A stretch of 64,000 bases of DNA from an uncultured Alphaproteobacteria bacterium (GCA_905479265.1 CAJQLX010000027.1:1-64000), one strand, 5' to 3'. Positions 1-8,598 are shown, counted from the stretch's first letter. Notes: a model not told the origin generated them from the sequence alone. Numbers and translations are program-made.

Positions 1-870
1 GACGCCGACGCTGACGCCGAAGTTATGGACACCGGCGCCGACGCCGAAGTTGTTGAGGCTGACGCCGACGTCGCCGAGGAAATGCCAACCCCGGAAGCTG
101 CCTCTGACGTTGCTCCCGAAGAAGCCGCCGACGTTGTTTCCGAAGAGGCCGCTGTTGTTCCGGCTCCCGAGCCCCGCGAAGAATACCTTCCCGGCTATGA
201 CTTCTCCGAGGCGTTGATCAGTCACGTTCTGACAGATCAGGCGTCAATCTATCTGGATCAATTTATTGAAGCGCTGGAAAACGGAGAAGACCGTCGTTCA
301 ACGCTGCTCATGCAGAAACTCGACGTTTTGCGGCTGACGCACGCGGGTTACGCGGCGGTTGATCTCACAGATTCAGACAACGCTGCGGCTGCTTTGCGAG
401 ACTTGCAGGCGCACTGGCAGTCCCTCGAAGCGGCGTCCCAAGCCATCGATGAAGGCACGATCGAAGGCATTGTTGGCCGGACCATGTTGAGCCTGACTGA
501 CTATCTTGATGATGACTTTATGCCCCGCCTGGAAACCCTGCGCGCGGCGGACGACCTTGCGGCCTCTGATGTTTCTCCGAATGGGTTGTACCTGAACTTT
601 CTTGGGCTCCAGTCGATGATGGATTTTGAGGCCAGCGCGGAATATTCGACCGTACGACTGTTCGACTCCCTGCCCAATGCCGATGATATCGAAGACAAAA
701 TTGCAGCCTCTCGCCAGAAGTTGGAGCCGATGCGCCGTCTTGCTGTTGATGTTCGGAAGGGATTGCTGACCGATGAGAAACAGGCGACCTACAAAGATCA
801 ACTGTCTGCTTTAGCTGATGAAATCAAAGCGTTTTCGGCGTTTTTACGCAGCAGCGTTACTGAGCAGTAG
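1..870 (+). CDS. Unknown acidic protein, 5' end outside window
   Basis: The reading frame is open from the first base, so the N-terminus lies upstream. The visible part begins with about 55 residues of Asp/Ala/Glu/Val/Pro repeats (DADADAEV-like units), probably a disordered linker. About 230 residues of soluble, mostly helical sequence follow, starting near YLPGYDF. I do not recognise the domain. It overlaps the next gene, a dihaem DUF1111 protein, by 53 bases, which suggests translational coupling and a shared periplasmic or redox role. DUF1111 genes often sit with imelysin-type iron proteins, but I see no imelysin GxHxxE motif in the visible part, so no function is assigned. Confidence 0.75.
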   Translation, partial: DADADAEVMDTGADAEVVEADADVAEEMPTPEAASDVAPEEAADVVSEEAAVVPAPEPREEYLPGYDFSEALISHVLTDQASIYLDQFIEALENGEDRRSTLLMQKLDVLRLTHAGYAAVDLTDSDNAAAALRDLQAHWQSLEAASQAIDEGTIEGIVGRTMLSLTDYLDDDFMPRLETLRAADDLAASDVSPNGLYLNFLGLQSMMDFEASAEYSTVRLFDSLPNADDIEDKIAASRQKLEPMRRLAVDVRKGLLTDEKQATYKDQLSALADEIKAFSAFLRSSVTEQ

Positions 871-1756
871 CAGCGTCTTTGCTGGCCTTTTGGCCGGCGC
901 AGATGCGTTGGATGAGCGACTGAAGTCACACCGAACCGGGGATGCCTTGAGTTGCTCGTCTTGCCATGCGGAAACCCGTGTTGTGACGGGTGGAACGGCG
1001 GGTTTAGGGGATCGTCGCGCGGATCCGTTTTTCGTTTCTGCTGTGATCGACCAAGTGAGCGAGGCCAGCATTTTGGCGCTCGCTGACCCGGCCGATGCTG
1101 ATGCGAACGGGATCAGTGGCCGCGCTGCATGGGTCTGGAGCCTGCGTGATCGCCGTCCAGCGGTTGGGCGTTTTGGGTGGAAAGCCACCGTCGGAACGTT
1201 GGAGGATCAAATCGCCAATGCTCTGGCCACCGACATGGGGCTGGCCAACGCGCTATTGGACTACGCCGATGCAACCTGCTTCCCCGACGAACCCGGATGC
1301 CTGATCGCCCGTCGTAGCGCGGGGTCGTCGAATTTGCTGCCACGCTTGTCCCATGCCGTGCGGATGTCGAAACCCTCTGACAGCCCGCCGAACGGCTCAA
1401 TATACCGCGCAGGTTTGGCGCTGCTGGCGCAAGTGGGGTGTAACGCCTGTCATCAACCGGTGCTCGCTGATCCGGTTGGGCAGCCGCTTGTTTTGTTCTC
1501 TGATCTCCTGCTCCATGATCTCGGCCCCGATTTGAGCGAAGCGCAACGCGTCGGTTCCGCCGGACTGAGTGAGTGGCGCACGGCGCCCTTGCTGGGCCTG
1601 TCGCAGCGGAGCGCGTTTCTCCATGATGGTCGCGCGGAGACAATCACCGATGCGGTTACGGCGCACGGCGGTGAAGCCACCGAGAGCAAGAACTTGTTTC
1701 TGGCTTTGTCTGACGCGGACAGTTTAGAGTTAATCGAGTTTTTATTATCGCTTTGA
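818..1756 (+). CDS. DUF1111 dihaem cytochrome c (thiol oxidoreductase-like)
   Basis: 312 residues. A hydrophobic signal peptide (about residues 8-30, ending near GADA) predicts export. There are two CxxCH haem sites: CSSCH near residue 46 and CNACH near residue 210. Family hallmarks are DADANGISGR, GRFGWKA, EWRTAPLLGLSQR and FLHDGRAETI, all typical of the DUF1111 group distantly related to dihaem peroxidases. It is shorter than the roughly 450 residues I associate with the family. The start overlaps the upstream gene by 53 bases and has no strong ribosome site, so translation is probably coupled. Its stop abuts the cytochrome b561 gene, which could be its membrane electron partner. The substrate is unknown. 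Confidence 0.85.
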   Translation: MKSKRFRRFYAAALLSSSSVFAGLLAGADALDERLKSHRTGDALSCSSCHAETRVVTGGTAGLGDRRADPFFVSAVIDQVSEASILALADPADADANGISGRAAWVWSLRDRRPAVGRFGWKATVGTLEDQIANALATDMGLANALLDYADATCFPDEPGCLIARRSAGSSNLLPRLSHAVRMSKPSDSPPNGSIYRAGLALLAQVGCNACHQPVLADPVGQPLVLFSDLLLHDLGPDLSEAQRVGSAGLSEWRTAPLLGLSQRSAFLHDGRAETITDAVTAHGGEATESKNLFLALSDADSLELIEFLLSL

Positions 1757-1767
1757 AGGAAAAGATC

Positions 1768-2307
1768 ATGGCGGCGTCCAACGGCTATAATCCCGTGTCT
1801 GTCCTGCTGCATTGGTTCACGGTGCTGTGGTTTTGCATCATGTGGCCCGCAGGCGTCTTGATTGGCAATTGGCAGGATGCGCCTGATTTTGTGTACGACT
1901 TGCACGTCACTGTCGGCGTCTGCGGTGCAGCCTTTATTGTGTTTCGGATCTTTAATCGGGTGGGGCGCGGGTTTGCCGCGGCGAACCCAGACCACGCAGG
2001 GTGGGAGCGGTTTTTGGCGCGGCTGGTGCAGTGGGTGTTCTTGATTGCGCTGACCTTGGCCATTTTGACCGGCCTGTTAAAGGCGTTCATGGGTGGCGGA
2101 TCGCAGTATTTCCTGTGGGGCAGTGAATTGCCACGTTTGGGCCGGTTGGGCGATCTTGCCGATCCTGTAAGCGCCGTCCACGCCCTATGCTCGTTCGTGT
2201 TGATCGTTGCCGTCGTCCTGCACGTCGGCGGTGCCTTAAAGCACAGCTTGCTGCAAAACGACGGAACCCTGATGCGCATTCTCAAGCCCAGCACGCCCGG
2301 AAAATAA
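1768..2307 (+). CDS. Cytochrome b561 family protein
   Basis: 179 residues from the ATG at 1768, which follows AAGGA by seven bases; a TTG at 1753 is possible but less likely. Four hydrophobic segments are visible, with candidate haem-ligand histidines in HWF near the N-terminus, in LHVTVG, in AVHALCSF and in VLHVGG. This is the layout of the bacterial cytochrome b561 family of dihaem, four-helix quinol-linked membrane proteins. It lies directly behind the exported dihaem DUF1111 gene, so electron transfer between quinone pool and periplasm is the likely role of the pair. The direction of transfer cannot be read from the sequence. Confidence 0.85.
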   Translation: MAASNGYNPVSVLLHWFTVLWFCIMWPAGVLIGNWQDAPDFVYDLHVTVGVCGAAFIVFRIFNRVGRGFAAANPDHAGWERFLARLVQWVFLIALTLAILTGLLKAFMGGGSQYFLWGSELPRLGRLGDLADPVSAVHALCSFVLIVAVVLHVGGALKHSLLQNDGTLMRILKPSTPGK

Positions 2308-2310
2308 GCC

Positions 2311-3108
2311 CTAGAGCGCGAATTCCGGTTCAACCGGGGGCTGGTCGATCGGCGATTTGAAGCAAGCGATATAGGAAACGCTGGTGTCGTCGGTCAGCAT
2401 CCACTTGTCCAACAGCGGGTTGAACATAAAGCCCTTAATCCGCTCGGGCCGGAGCCCGTTGGCCTCAATCATTTTGAACATTTCCGCAGGGGGAACAAAG
2501 CGTCGCCAGTCGTGGGTGCCTTTTGGCAACCATTGCAGCACGTATTCCGCTGCGACGATGCCCAGGGCAAAACTGCGGAGGGTTTTGTTGAAGGTGGACA
2601 TGAACACAACACCCCCTTCCGCGCGCGCACCAACAACATCGGTGACAAAGGCCGGGGGATCGTTCACGTGCTCAATGATTTCCAGCGCTAGAACCGCGTC
2701 AAAGCGCTCTCCCGACTCAACCAGTTCGGCGACGGTGGCGACCCGATAATCAATCTCCAGCCCCATTTGCTCGGCGTGGATTTGTGCCACGGGGATATTC
2801 GCCGGCGTTGCATCAACGCCCGTAACGTCTGCGCCCAATCGCGCCAGCGGCTCACACACAAGCCCGCCTCCGCACCCAACATCCAGGATCCGCAGCCCGG
2901 CAAAGGGAAGGGGGCTGTCCAAATCCCGGTCGAAGTGCTTAGCGATTTGTTCGGTCAGAAACCGGATCCGCGTCGGGTTGAGTTTATGCAGCGGACGGAA
3001 GTCGCCCTGTGGATCCCACCAACTGGCGGCCATCTTGGTGAACTTCTCTACTTCCGCCGGGTCAACTGTGTGGCCCGTGTTGGTGCTCGTTTGCTCGGTA
3101 TCCAACAT
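2311..3108 (-). CDS. ubiG: Ubiquinone biosynthesis O-methyltransferase UbiG
   Basis: 265 residues. The start at 3108 is preceded by AGGAG; an upstream in-frame extension to 3225 lacks family similarity. UbiG performs both O-methylations of ubiquinone synthesis using S-adenosylmethionine. The N-terminal part has the family signature KFTKMAASWWDPQGDFRPLHKLNPTR (in pieces). The SAM site is ILDVGCGGGLVCEPLARLGA, followed by VTGVDA and a post-motif LEIIEHV. The length is slightly above the usual 240. It is divergent from lysC, with an 85-base shared promoter region, and convergent with cytochrome b561, only three bases apart. Confidence 0.95.
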   Translation of the reverse strand: MLDTEQTSTNTGHTVDPAEVEKFTKMAASWWDPQGDFRPLHKLNPTRIRFLTEQIAKHFDRDLDSPLPFAGLRILDVGCGGGLVCEPLARLGADVTGVDATPANIPVAQIHAEQMGLEIDYRVATVAELVESGERFDAVLALEIIEHVNDPPAFVTDVVGARAEGGVVFMSTFNKTLRSFALGIVAAEYVLQWLPKGTHDWRRFVPPAEMFKMIEANGLRPERIKGFMFNPLLDKWMLTDDTSVSYIACFKSPIDQPPVEPEFAL

Positions 3109-3193
3109 GCGTCTCCTGCCGTTGCGGCCATTGAATAGTTTCAGTAACCCATATGTCGGGTTTTTTGCCCTGATAAACAAGCAGGTTGGGTCA

Positions 3194-4435
3194 ATGGCGC
3201 GCATTGTCATGAAGTTTGGGGGCACCTCCGTGGGTGACCTTGATCGTATCCGAAACGTCGCGCGACGCGTTAAGGCGGAGCACGATGCCGGAAACGAAGT
3301 CGCGGTGGTTGTCTCGGCGATGTCGGGTGAGACGAACCGGCTGGTCGGATTGGTTTCTGAAGCCGCTGCGCTCTATGATACGCGAGAATACGACGTGGTG
3401 GTTTCCACGGGTGAGCAGGTGACGGTCGGTGTTCTGTCGGTCATCTTGCAGTCAATGGGCATTGATGCGCGATCTTGGTTGGGGTGGCAGTTGCCTTTCA
3501 AGACCGAAGACGTCCACGGCAACGCCAGAATTCTCGATATCGATACACGAGAAATCGAAAGCCGATTTGCAGAATCGCGTGAAGTTGCCGTCGTGCCGGG
3601 GTTCCAAGGCTTGAGCCCACGGAACCGCATCACCACGTTGGGGCGCGGTGGGTCAGACACCTCTGCTGTCGCCCTTGCCGCAGCGCTGAAGGCCGACCGC
3701 TGCGATATCTATACGGACGTTGACGGGGTCTACACCACAGACCCTCGCGTGACCGATAAAGCGCGCAAGCTGGACCGCATCAGCCACGAGGAAATGCTCG
3801 AAATGGCATCCTTGGGCGCAAAAGTTCTCCAAACCCGCAGCGTTTCGATTGCCATGAGCCATGGCGTGCCGTTGCAGGTTCTTTCTAGTTTCGAAGATAA
3901 GCCGGGGACGCTGGTCACGGCAGAGGATGACAGCATGGAAAAAGACGTTGTTTCAGGTATCGCTTTCTCCCGCGACGAGGCGCGCATAACGCTGATTGGT
4001 ATTCCCGATCGACCCGGCGTCGCGGCGACCATCTTTGGCGCGCTTGGTGATGCGGCCATTAACGTCGATATGATCGTGCAGTCGCGCACCGTCATCGACG
4101 GCGATGAAAAGACGGATATGACCTTCACCTGCGTACAGGCCGATCTGCCGCGCGCGCTGGCTTTGATGAAAGAAAAGCACGGCGACATCGAATACAAAGA
4201 GCTTGAGGCCGATGAAGACGTGGCCAAGGTTTCGATTGTTGGTGTGGGCATGCGGACGAACTCAGGGGTGGCCAAAACCATGTTCGGGGCACTGGCTGAG
4301 AAAAACATCAACATCAAGGTCATCACGACCTCGGAGATCAAAACCTCTGTTTTGGTGGGTGCTGATTATTTGGAACTTGCGGTGCGCACGCTTCACGATG
4401 CCTTTGGGCTCGAGGGCAAATCCCCCGCCGACTGA
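3194..4435 (+). CDS. lysC: Aspartate kinase
   Basis: 413 residues from the ATG at 3194 (MARIVMKFGG). It phosphorylates aspartate, the first step to lysine, threonine, methionine and diaminopimelate. The kinase domain fills about residues 1-250, with the nucleotide site KFGGTSV at the N-terminus, GFQGLSP, TLGRGGSDTSA and YTDVDGVYTTDPR. Two ACT domains follow (about 265-400), including the FSRDEARITLIGIPDRPGVAA start; these usually bind lysine or threonine for feedback inhibition. The length matches the single-domain LysC type. A bidirectional hairpin separates it from convergent rpoH. Confidence 0.96.
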   Translation: MARIVMKFGGTSVGDLDRIRNVARRVKAEHDAGNEVAVVVSAMSGETNRLVGLVSEAAALYDTREYDVVVSTGEQVTVGVLSVILQSMGIDARSWLGWQLPFKTEDVHGNARILDIDTREIESRFAESREVAVVPGFQGLSPRNRITTLGRGGSDTSAVALAAALKADRCDIYTDVDGVYTTDPRVTDKARKLDRISHEEMLEMASLGAKVLQTRSVSIAMSHGVPLQVLSSFEDKPGTLVTAEDDSMEKDVVSGIAFSRDEARITLIGIPDRPGVAATIFGALGDAAINVDMIVQSRTVIDGDEKTDMTFTCVQADLPRALALMKEKHGDIEYKELEADEDVAKVSIVGVGMRTNSGVAKTMFGALAEKNINIKVITTSEIKTSVLVGADYLELAVRTLHDAFGLEGKSPAD

Positions 4436-4446
4436 GACCAGGCCAC

Positions 4447-4475
4447 AAAAAAAGGGCGCCTCAAGCGCCCTTTTT
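4447..4475. terminator. Bidirectional intrinsic terminator between lysC and rpoH
   Basis: GGGCGC (4454-4459) and GCGCCC (4465-4470) form a stem around a five-base loop. A run of A precedes it and a run of T follows, extending the stem and giving a T-tract on either strand. It sits between two convergent stop codons and can end both transcripts. Confidence 0.85.
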
Positions 4476-4500
4476 CGTCTTTGGTCGTCGATCCGGCGGA

Positions 4501-5385
4501 TCAGCTTTCGAGGTAGAGGTCGTCGGCTTGGCCGACGCGAGCGATCATAAACGTTTTGAGCTTATTCATCGCCCGGTGCTCCAACTGGCGCACGCGCTCC
4601 TTGGACACCCCGAAATGCTTGCCCAGCTCTTCCAGCGTCACGCCGTCATCGGTCAGGCGGCGCATCCGAATGATTTTCGCTTCACGCTCACCGAGGTTTT
4701 CCAGCGCTTCCTCAAGCCATGAGCGGCGAATGTCGCTGTCGTGGTCAAGGATGGTGTTGTCTTCTGGTGTCGGGCGATCGTCGGACAGCATGTTCTGCCA
4801 CTCCTGATCACCGTCTTCGCCAACAACAGCGTTCAATGAGCCGTCTGCACCAGACAAACGACCTTCCATCGCCTCGACGTCACGAAGCGGCACACCGAGT
4901 GTTTCCGCGATTTCTTCACGGCCATCTTGGTTCAACTGCTCGCCGGTCTTTTCTTCGATCTTGGACCGCAGGCGGCGCAGATTAAAGAACAGCGACTTTT
5001 GCGACGCCGTTGTCCCGGTCCGCACGATCGACCAATTTCTCAGGATAAAATCCTGCATCGCGGAACGGATCCACCATGAAGCATAGGTGGAGAAGCGCAC
5101 GTCACGGTCCGGCTCAAAGCGGTTGGCGGCATGGAGGAGGCCGACAACGCCTTCTTGGATCAAGTCACCCATGGGGAGACCATAGTTGCGGAAGCGACCA
5201 GCGGTGGAGACGACCAGACGGTTGTAAGCATTGATCAGCTCATGCAGAGCGGCATCATTATTCTCATCACGCCAAGCCCGCGCTAAAGCATATTCGTGCT
5301 CACGGCTCAGGAGCGGTGTTTCCATGGACCGCTTGATAAAGGCGATATTAGCGCGACGTGTTTCGCTATCGTCAAATGCCGTCAT
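4501..5385 (-). CDS. rpoH: RNA polymerase heat-shock sigma factor RpoH (sigma-32)
   Basis: 294 residues from the ATG at 5385 (MTAFDDSETRR), close to the usual RpoH length. Region 2 contains NRLVVSTAGRFRNYGLPMGDLIQEG and the WWIRSAMQDFI core-binding and -10 recognition helix (both read in parts). The RpoH box is QKSLFFNLRRL, which separates it from housekeeping RpoD. Region 4 ends with a helix-turn-helix, TLEELGKHFGVSKERVRQLE. It directs heat-shock transcription. The 220 bases upstream, before the phosphatase gene, probably hold its promoter. A small heat-shock gene in this window (21158-21670) is a likely target. Confidence 0.96.
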   Translation of the reverse strand: MTAFDDSETRRANIAFIKRSMETPLLSREHEYALARAWRDENNDAALHELINAYNRLVVSTAGRFRNYGLPMGDLIQEGVVGLLHAANRFEPDRDVRFSTYASWWIRSAMQDFILRNWSIVRTGTTASQKSLFFNLRRLRSKIEEKTGEQLNQDGREEIAETLGVPLRDVEAMEGRLSGADGSLNAVVGEDGDQEWQNMLSDDRPTPEDNTILDHDSDIRRSWLEEALENLGEREAKIIRMRRLTDDGVTLEELGKHFGVSKERVRQLEHRAMNKLKTFMIARVGQADDLYLES

Positions 5386-5606
5386 GATCTCGTTCCCTCT
5401 GCTTACGCTGAAGTGCGCAATTGGTATGACCGAAAACGATGGTACTACCAAATGCGACAATGAAAAGGGCAAAAGGTCATACCAGTGATAAAGTGCGACA
5501 ACATGTCCAATTATTCACGCCGCCGTGATCAAAAGCAGGGAACGCAACTCAAAAAATGCAGAAATGGGGGAATTTAGACGCCCAGCCGGGGCGGGGCATG
5601 CGGCGT

Positions 5607-6407
5607 TTAAGCTTCAAACGCCTCGACGATATCGCCATTCATATCAATGCAGCACGTCAGCAGCGGACCACCGAACCCACAGCCCGCGTCAACAAAAGTG
5701 GCGTGGTCGAGTTCAGAGATCCCTAAGTGGTTGGGGTGCCACCCTGCAAAAACCCGCTTGAAGCCTTCAAATTCGCGGTCCAACCGCAAGAAGCTCGGGT
5801 GCCCCCACCAGAAGGAGTCCGTCTGGCGGTCCAGCGACAGGTTGGGGTCCACGCCTGCGTGGGTGAACAAGAAGTTGTGCCCGTCATCATAGGCCGCGCG
5901 TTTGATTGCCATGATCAGCGAGTAGTGGCCGGGCATCGAGCGGATCGCGGCACGCAGGCCAACGGTGTAATTGGCGATTTCACTCACCGACATCCGCGCA
6001 AACTTGGCTGCTTCCTGTCCGCTAGACCCATAGGCCTTCAGCGTGCCTTCAAGGCCGTGATCCAACATCCACGCCAGCACCGATGGGGGTGATTTCGCGA
6101 AATGGAGCTGCAGTGCCCGTTCCAGCATCTCTTCTTGTGCGCCGCGCAAATAGGCGATGTCGTGCGGGAAGAGAATGAACCGGCCCATGATGTGACGACG
6201 AAAGGCCACCATCTCATCCATCACGTCGCCCGTTTGCTCGCCGAAGCCCATGAAGTTACCCAAATAGACCAAGCGATCGCCAGGCTGGAAATGGGTATTG
6301 ATGACGTCATGAATGGCCACCAGCCGGCTCAAGTCGCCGTGGATACTCGATACCATCCAGATCCGGTTGGCACCTGACAGCACTTCAAAACGATTAGGGC
6401 GGCTCAT
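5607..6407 (-). CDS. Degenerate PPP-type metallophosphatase
   Basis: 266 residues with the fold landmarks of serine/threonine metallophosphatases, but with key metal ligands changed. Motif GDxHG reads SSIHGD, motif GDxxDRG reads LGNFMGFG, and the GNHE motif reads RGAQEE. THAGVDP and the DSFWWGHP block remain. I recall similar LRGAQEEM proteins in other alphaproteobacteria, so the loss seems ancient rather than a recent mutation. It may be a regulatory pseudo-phosphatase or bind a nucleotide. It lies upstream of rpoH on the same strand with a 220-base gap. No membrane segment or signal peptide is seen. Confidence 0.75.
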   Translation of the reverse strand: MSRPNRFEVLSGANRIWMVSSIHGDLSRLVAIHDVINTHFQPGDRLVYLGNFMGFGEQTGDVMDEMVAFRRHIMGRFILFPHDIAYLRGAQEEMLERALQLHFAKSPPSVLAWMLDHGLEGTLKAYGSSGQEAAKFARMSVSEIANYTVGLRAAIRSMPGHYSLIMAIKRAAYDDGHNFLFTHAGVDPNLSLDRQTDSFWWGHPSFLRLDREFEGFKRVFAGWHPNHLGISELDHATFVDAGCGFGGPLLTCCIDMNGDIVEAFEA

Positions 6408-6547
6408 GGACGACAGGCCTTCACTCAGCGCCGCGAAATACCGGCGTTTTGGTTAAAATCTACCTAACCGTTTAAGCGTGATTTGCATTTGGTCAAGAGA
6501 AGCCCGGAATCCACGACTTTATGCGTGGGCATTTGAAGATTGAGAAT

Positions 6548-6570
6548 AAAAAAGGGGGCCTAAGCCCCCT
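6548..6570 (-). terminator. Intrinsic terminator of carD
   Basis: The stem GGGGGC/GCCCCC (6554-6559 with 6564-6569) has a four-base loop and, read on the minus strand, is followed by a run of T. It sits 24 bases beyond the carD stop. Confidence 0.85.
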
Positions 6571-6593
6571 AAATACATACTTATTTCGCGTGG

Positions 6594-7088
6594 CTATGCC
6601 GCACGAAGCACTGTTTCCAGTTTTTCGGTCGCCGATTCTTCGTCGATCTTTTCAATCGCAGCAAACTCACGCGTCAGACGGGCCAGTGCGGACTGGTAAA
6701 TCTGACGTTCAGAGAACGACTGCTCCGGCTGCTCTGCACCACGGTGCAAATCACGAACAACTTCTGCGATGGAAATAGGATCGCCCGAATTGATCTTTGC
6801 CTCATACTCCTGCGCGCGGCGGGACCACATGGTGCGGCGTACCTTGGCGCGACCGCGCAGGGTCGTGATGGCTGAATCCATGATTTTCTTGGACGACAGC
6901 GGGCGCAGACCGGATTGGTCAGCCTTGTTTGTCGGAACGCGAAGGGTCATGCGCTCGGAGTCAAACTTGATAACGATCACCTCGACAGAGAGTTCCCCGA
7001 GGTCTTGTGTTTCGATGCCTTTGACTTCGCCTACGCCGTGCGTTGGGTAAACGACGATGTCACCAGCATCATAGGAGTCCTGAGCCAT
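6594..7088 (-). CDS. carD: CarD family RNA polymerase-binding regulator
   Basis: 164 residues from the ATG at 7088; a GTG at 7100 is an in-frame alternative. The N-terminal Tudor-like RNA-polymerase interaction domain (about residues 5-65) has GDIVVYPTHGVGEVKGIE and MTLRVP. The basic helical C-terminal domain has GRAKVRRTMWSRRAQEYEAKI and AEVVRDLH. CarD binds the RNAP beta lobe and stabilises open complexes at ribosomal and other promoters, and is common in alphaproteobacteria. The gene has its own terminator and a plausible sigma-70 type promoter about 145 bases upstream. It lies downstream of fdxA on the same strand but is separated by the fdxA terminator. Confidence 0.95.
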   Translation of the reverse strand: MAQDSYDAGDIVVYPTHGVGEVKGIETQDLGELSVEVIVIKFDSERMTLRVPTNKADQSGLRPLSSKKIMDSAITTLRGRAKVRRTMWSRRAQEYEAKINSGDPISIAEVVRDLHRGAEQPEQSFSERQIYQSALARLTREFAAIEKIDEESATEKLETVLRAA

Positions 7089-7231
7089 ATTTGATTTCAC
7101 TCTTTGGTTCTTTTTTGTCTTGGCGACAGGAAGAGCATCGGCTATTCCTGCAGGGACTTTGAACGAAAATCAGCTCCCAAGGTGTCTCTCAGACCTCGGG
7201 ACGCGCTACTTTTCGCACTTGTCATTCCCCC

Positions 7232-7260
7232 AAAGTAGCAAATTTGTGGCATTTTGACAA
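7232..7260 (-). promoter_or_regulatory. Possible sigma-70 type promoter of carD
   Basis: On the minus strand TTGTCA (7260-7255) is followed after exactly 17 bases by TACTTT (7237-7232). The -35 match is five of six and the -10 match is weak. The remaining gap between carD and fdxA shows nothing else that I can name. Confidence 0.35.
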
Positions 7261-7360
7261 ACACAGTTGCCCAATTTGGCTGGTGCATTGCCCTGTTGCT
7301 GTCATGCGACCGTAACATGACGAGATGGCATGAGTGCTATCTATTATCCGATTGCGTGAA

Positions 7361-7382
7361 GAAAAGAGGGCTTAATCGCCCT
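7361..7382 (-). terminator. Intrinsic terminator overlapping the fdxA stop
   Basis: AGGGC (7367-7371) pairs with GCCCT (7378-7382), and on the minus strand the stem is followed by CTTTTCTT. The TAA stop of fdxA lies at the loop and stem border, so a ribosome reaching the stop would cover part of the hairpin. Confidence 0.6.
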
Positions 7383-7710
7383 TTCCTGGCGCTGCGGAGA
7401 AGAATTTTTCCAGCTTACCGCTCACGCCCTTGTATTCGTCAGCATCGCTGGGTGCTTCCTTCTTCAGCGTGATGACGGGCCAGGACTCAGAATAGTCGCG
7501 GTTCAGCTCGATCCATTTCGTGGCATCCGGGTCTGTATCCGGCAGAATCGCGTCTGCAGGGCACTCTGGCTCACACACACCACAGTCGATGCACTCATCC
7601 GGGTGGATGACCAACATGTTCTCACCTTCGTAGAAGCAATCCACGGGGCAGACTTCAACACAATCGGTGTATTTACACTTAATGCAGTCTTCGGTGACGA
7701 CGTAAGTCAT
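7372..7710 (-). CDS. fdxA: Ferredoxin FdxA (7Fe type)
   Basis: 112 residues, the standard length of FdxA. The N-terminal half carries the two cluster motifs: [14 protein letters not shown] near residues 9-21 and [12 protein letters not shown] near 40-51. The first has the spacing of a 3Fe-4S plus 4Fe-4S ferredoxin of the Azotobacter FdI group, with the C-terminal extension (about 60-112) also typical. It is a soluble one-electron carrier whose partners are not evident here. It sits between terC and carD, in the alphaproteobacterial helicase, S4 protein, fdxA, carD order. Confidence 0.95.
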   Translation of the reverse strand: MTYVVTEDCIKCKYTDCVEVCPVDCFYEGENMLVIHPDECIDCGVCEPECPADAILPDTDPDATKWIELNRDYSESWPVITLKKEAPSDADEYKGVSGKLEKFFSAAPGKGD

Positions 7711-7731
7711 GCGCGCCTTATTCCCTGAAAG

Positions 7732-7755
7732 CAGGCCAGCGCTATCGCTGGCCTG
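7732..7755 (-). terminator. Strong hairpin between terC and fdxA
   Basis: A ten-base perfect stem, CAGGCCAGCG with CGCTGGCCTG, encloses the loop CTAT. On the minus strand it is followed by CTTTC, a weak T-tract. It could end terC transcription or only attenuate it before fdxA. Confidence 0.55.
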
Positions 7756-7785
7756 ATGTTTCGTATTGATCGAGAGACGAAGCGC

Positions 7786-8598
7786 CTAATCGGGAAGTTT
7801 GATTGGTGCGTGCTTATGAAGATGCACGGGAACACCCTTCCGTCTCCTTGATATGATATTGAGCATTTCGACGAAGATGGAGAAACCCATGATTCCGTAT
7901 ATCAAGGCCTTCGGAACTTCATAGTGAAGCCCTTCACCCAGCAGAATGGCACCGATCAGCAGCATAAAGGCAAAGGCCAACATCTCGGTCGTTGGGTGAC
8001 GCTCCATGAAACGGGTCAGCGGTCCAGCGGCGACCAACATGATAAAGGTGGAGATCAGTACGCCACCGACCATAATCGGCACAAGCTGGTTATAGGCGAT
8101 GCCAACAGCCGTCAGCACGCTGTCGATGGAGAACACCAAGTTGAGCAGCAGCAAGGTAAACAGGATCTGGCCCAAGGGCAGGCGCTTGGCCTGACCATCG
8201 GCATGGTGATCATCGCCTTCGAGCTTTTCAAAGATTTCCTGCGTGGCTTTGTAGATGAGGAACACCCCACCAATCACCAAAATCGCACCTTTGACCGTAA
8301 TATCTTGATGGTGGTCCGGCATGAACGGCACGGTGAACAGATGCACGTTTTCAAATCTCAGCAGCAGCCCGATGGAGAAGATCAGCGCAATCCTCGCGAC
8401 CATCGCCATGATGATCCCAAGCGTTCTGGCGCGGTCTTCTTGCCCTCTGGGCGCGCGCTTTGCGATGACGGCAATAAAAACAACGTTATCGATGCCCAGC
8501 ACGACGCCCATAAAGGACACGGTGAGCAGGGATAGAATGGCTGGAACAGTCAGCAATTCGTTCAAGGATAGAAAGTCAGAAAACATTTCGAAGGACAT
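7786..8598 (-). CDS. TerC family integral membrane protein
   Basis: 270 residues with about seven hydrophobic segments. Family signatures are GVVLGIDNVVFIAVIAKR near residue 32 and NLVFSIDSVLTAVG near 155. Their acidic residues within membrane helices are thought to carry metal or protons. A His/Asp-rich cytoplasmic loop (GDDHHADGQ) lies between the two halves. TerC proteins are linked to tellurite resistance and, more recently, to manganese export and loading of exported enzymes. No tellurite operon is present, so metal homeostasis is the more likely job. It interrupts the otherwise usual pairing of the S4 protein gene with fdxA. Confidence 0.9.
   Translation of the reverse strand: MSFEMFSDFLSLNELLTVPAILSLLTVSFMGVVLGIDNVVFIAVIAKRAPRGQEDRARTLGIIMAMVARIALIFSIGLLLRFENVHLFTVPFMPDHHQDITVKGAILVIGGVFLIYKATQEIFEKLEGDDHHADGQAKRLPLGQILFTLLLLNLVFSIDSVLTAVGIAYNQLVPIMVGGVLISTFIMLVAAGPLTRFMERHPTTEMLAFAFMLLIGAILLGEGLHYEVPKALIYGIMGFSIFVEMLNIISRRRKGVPVHLHKHAPIKLPD

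Noticed and set aside
1-180. Tandem repeat or CRISPR-like array at the left edge
   Set aside because: The repeated GACGCCGACG units are in-frame codons for Asp-Ala-Glu in a protein linker, without regular spacers.
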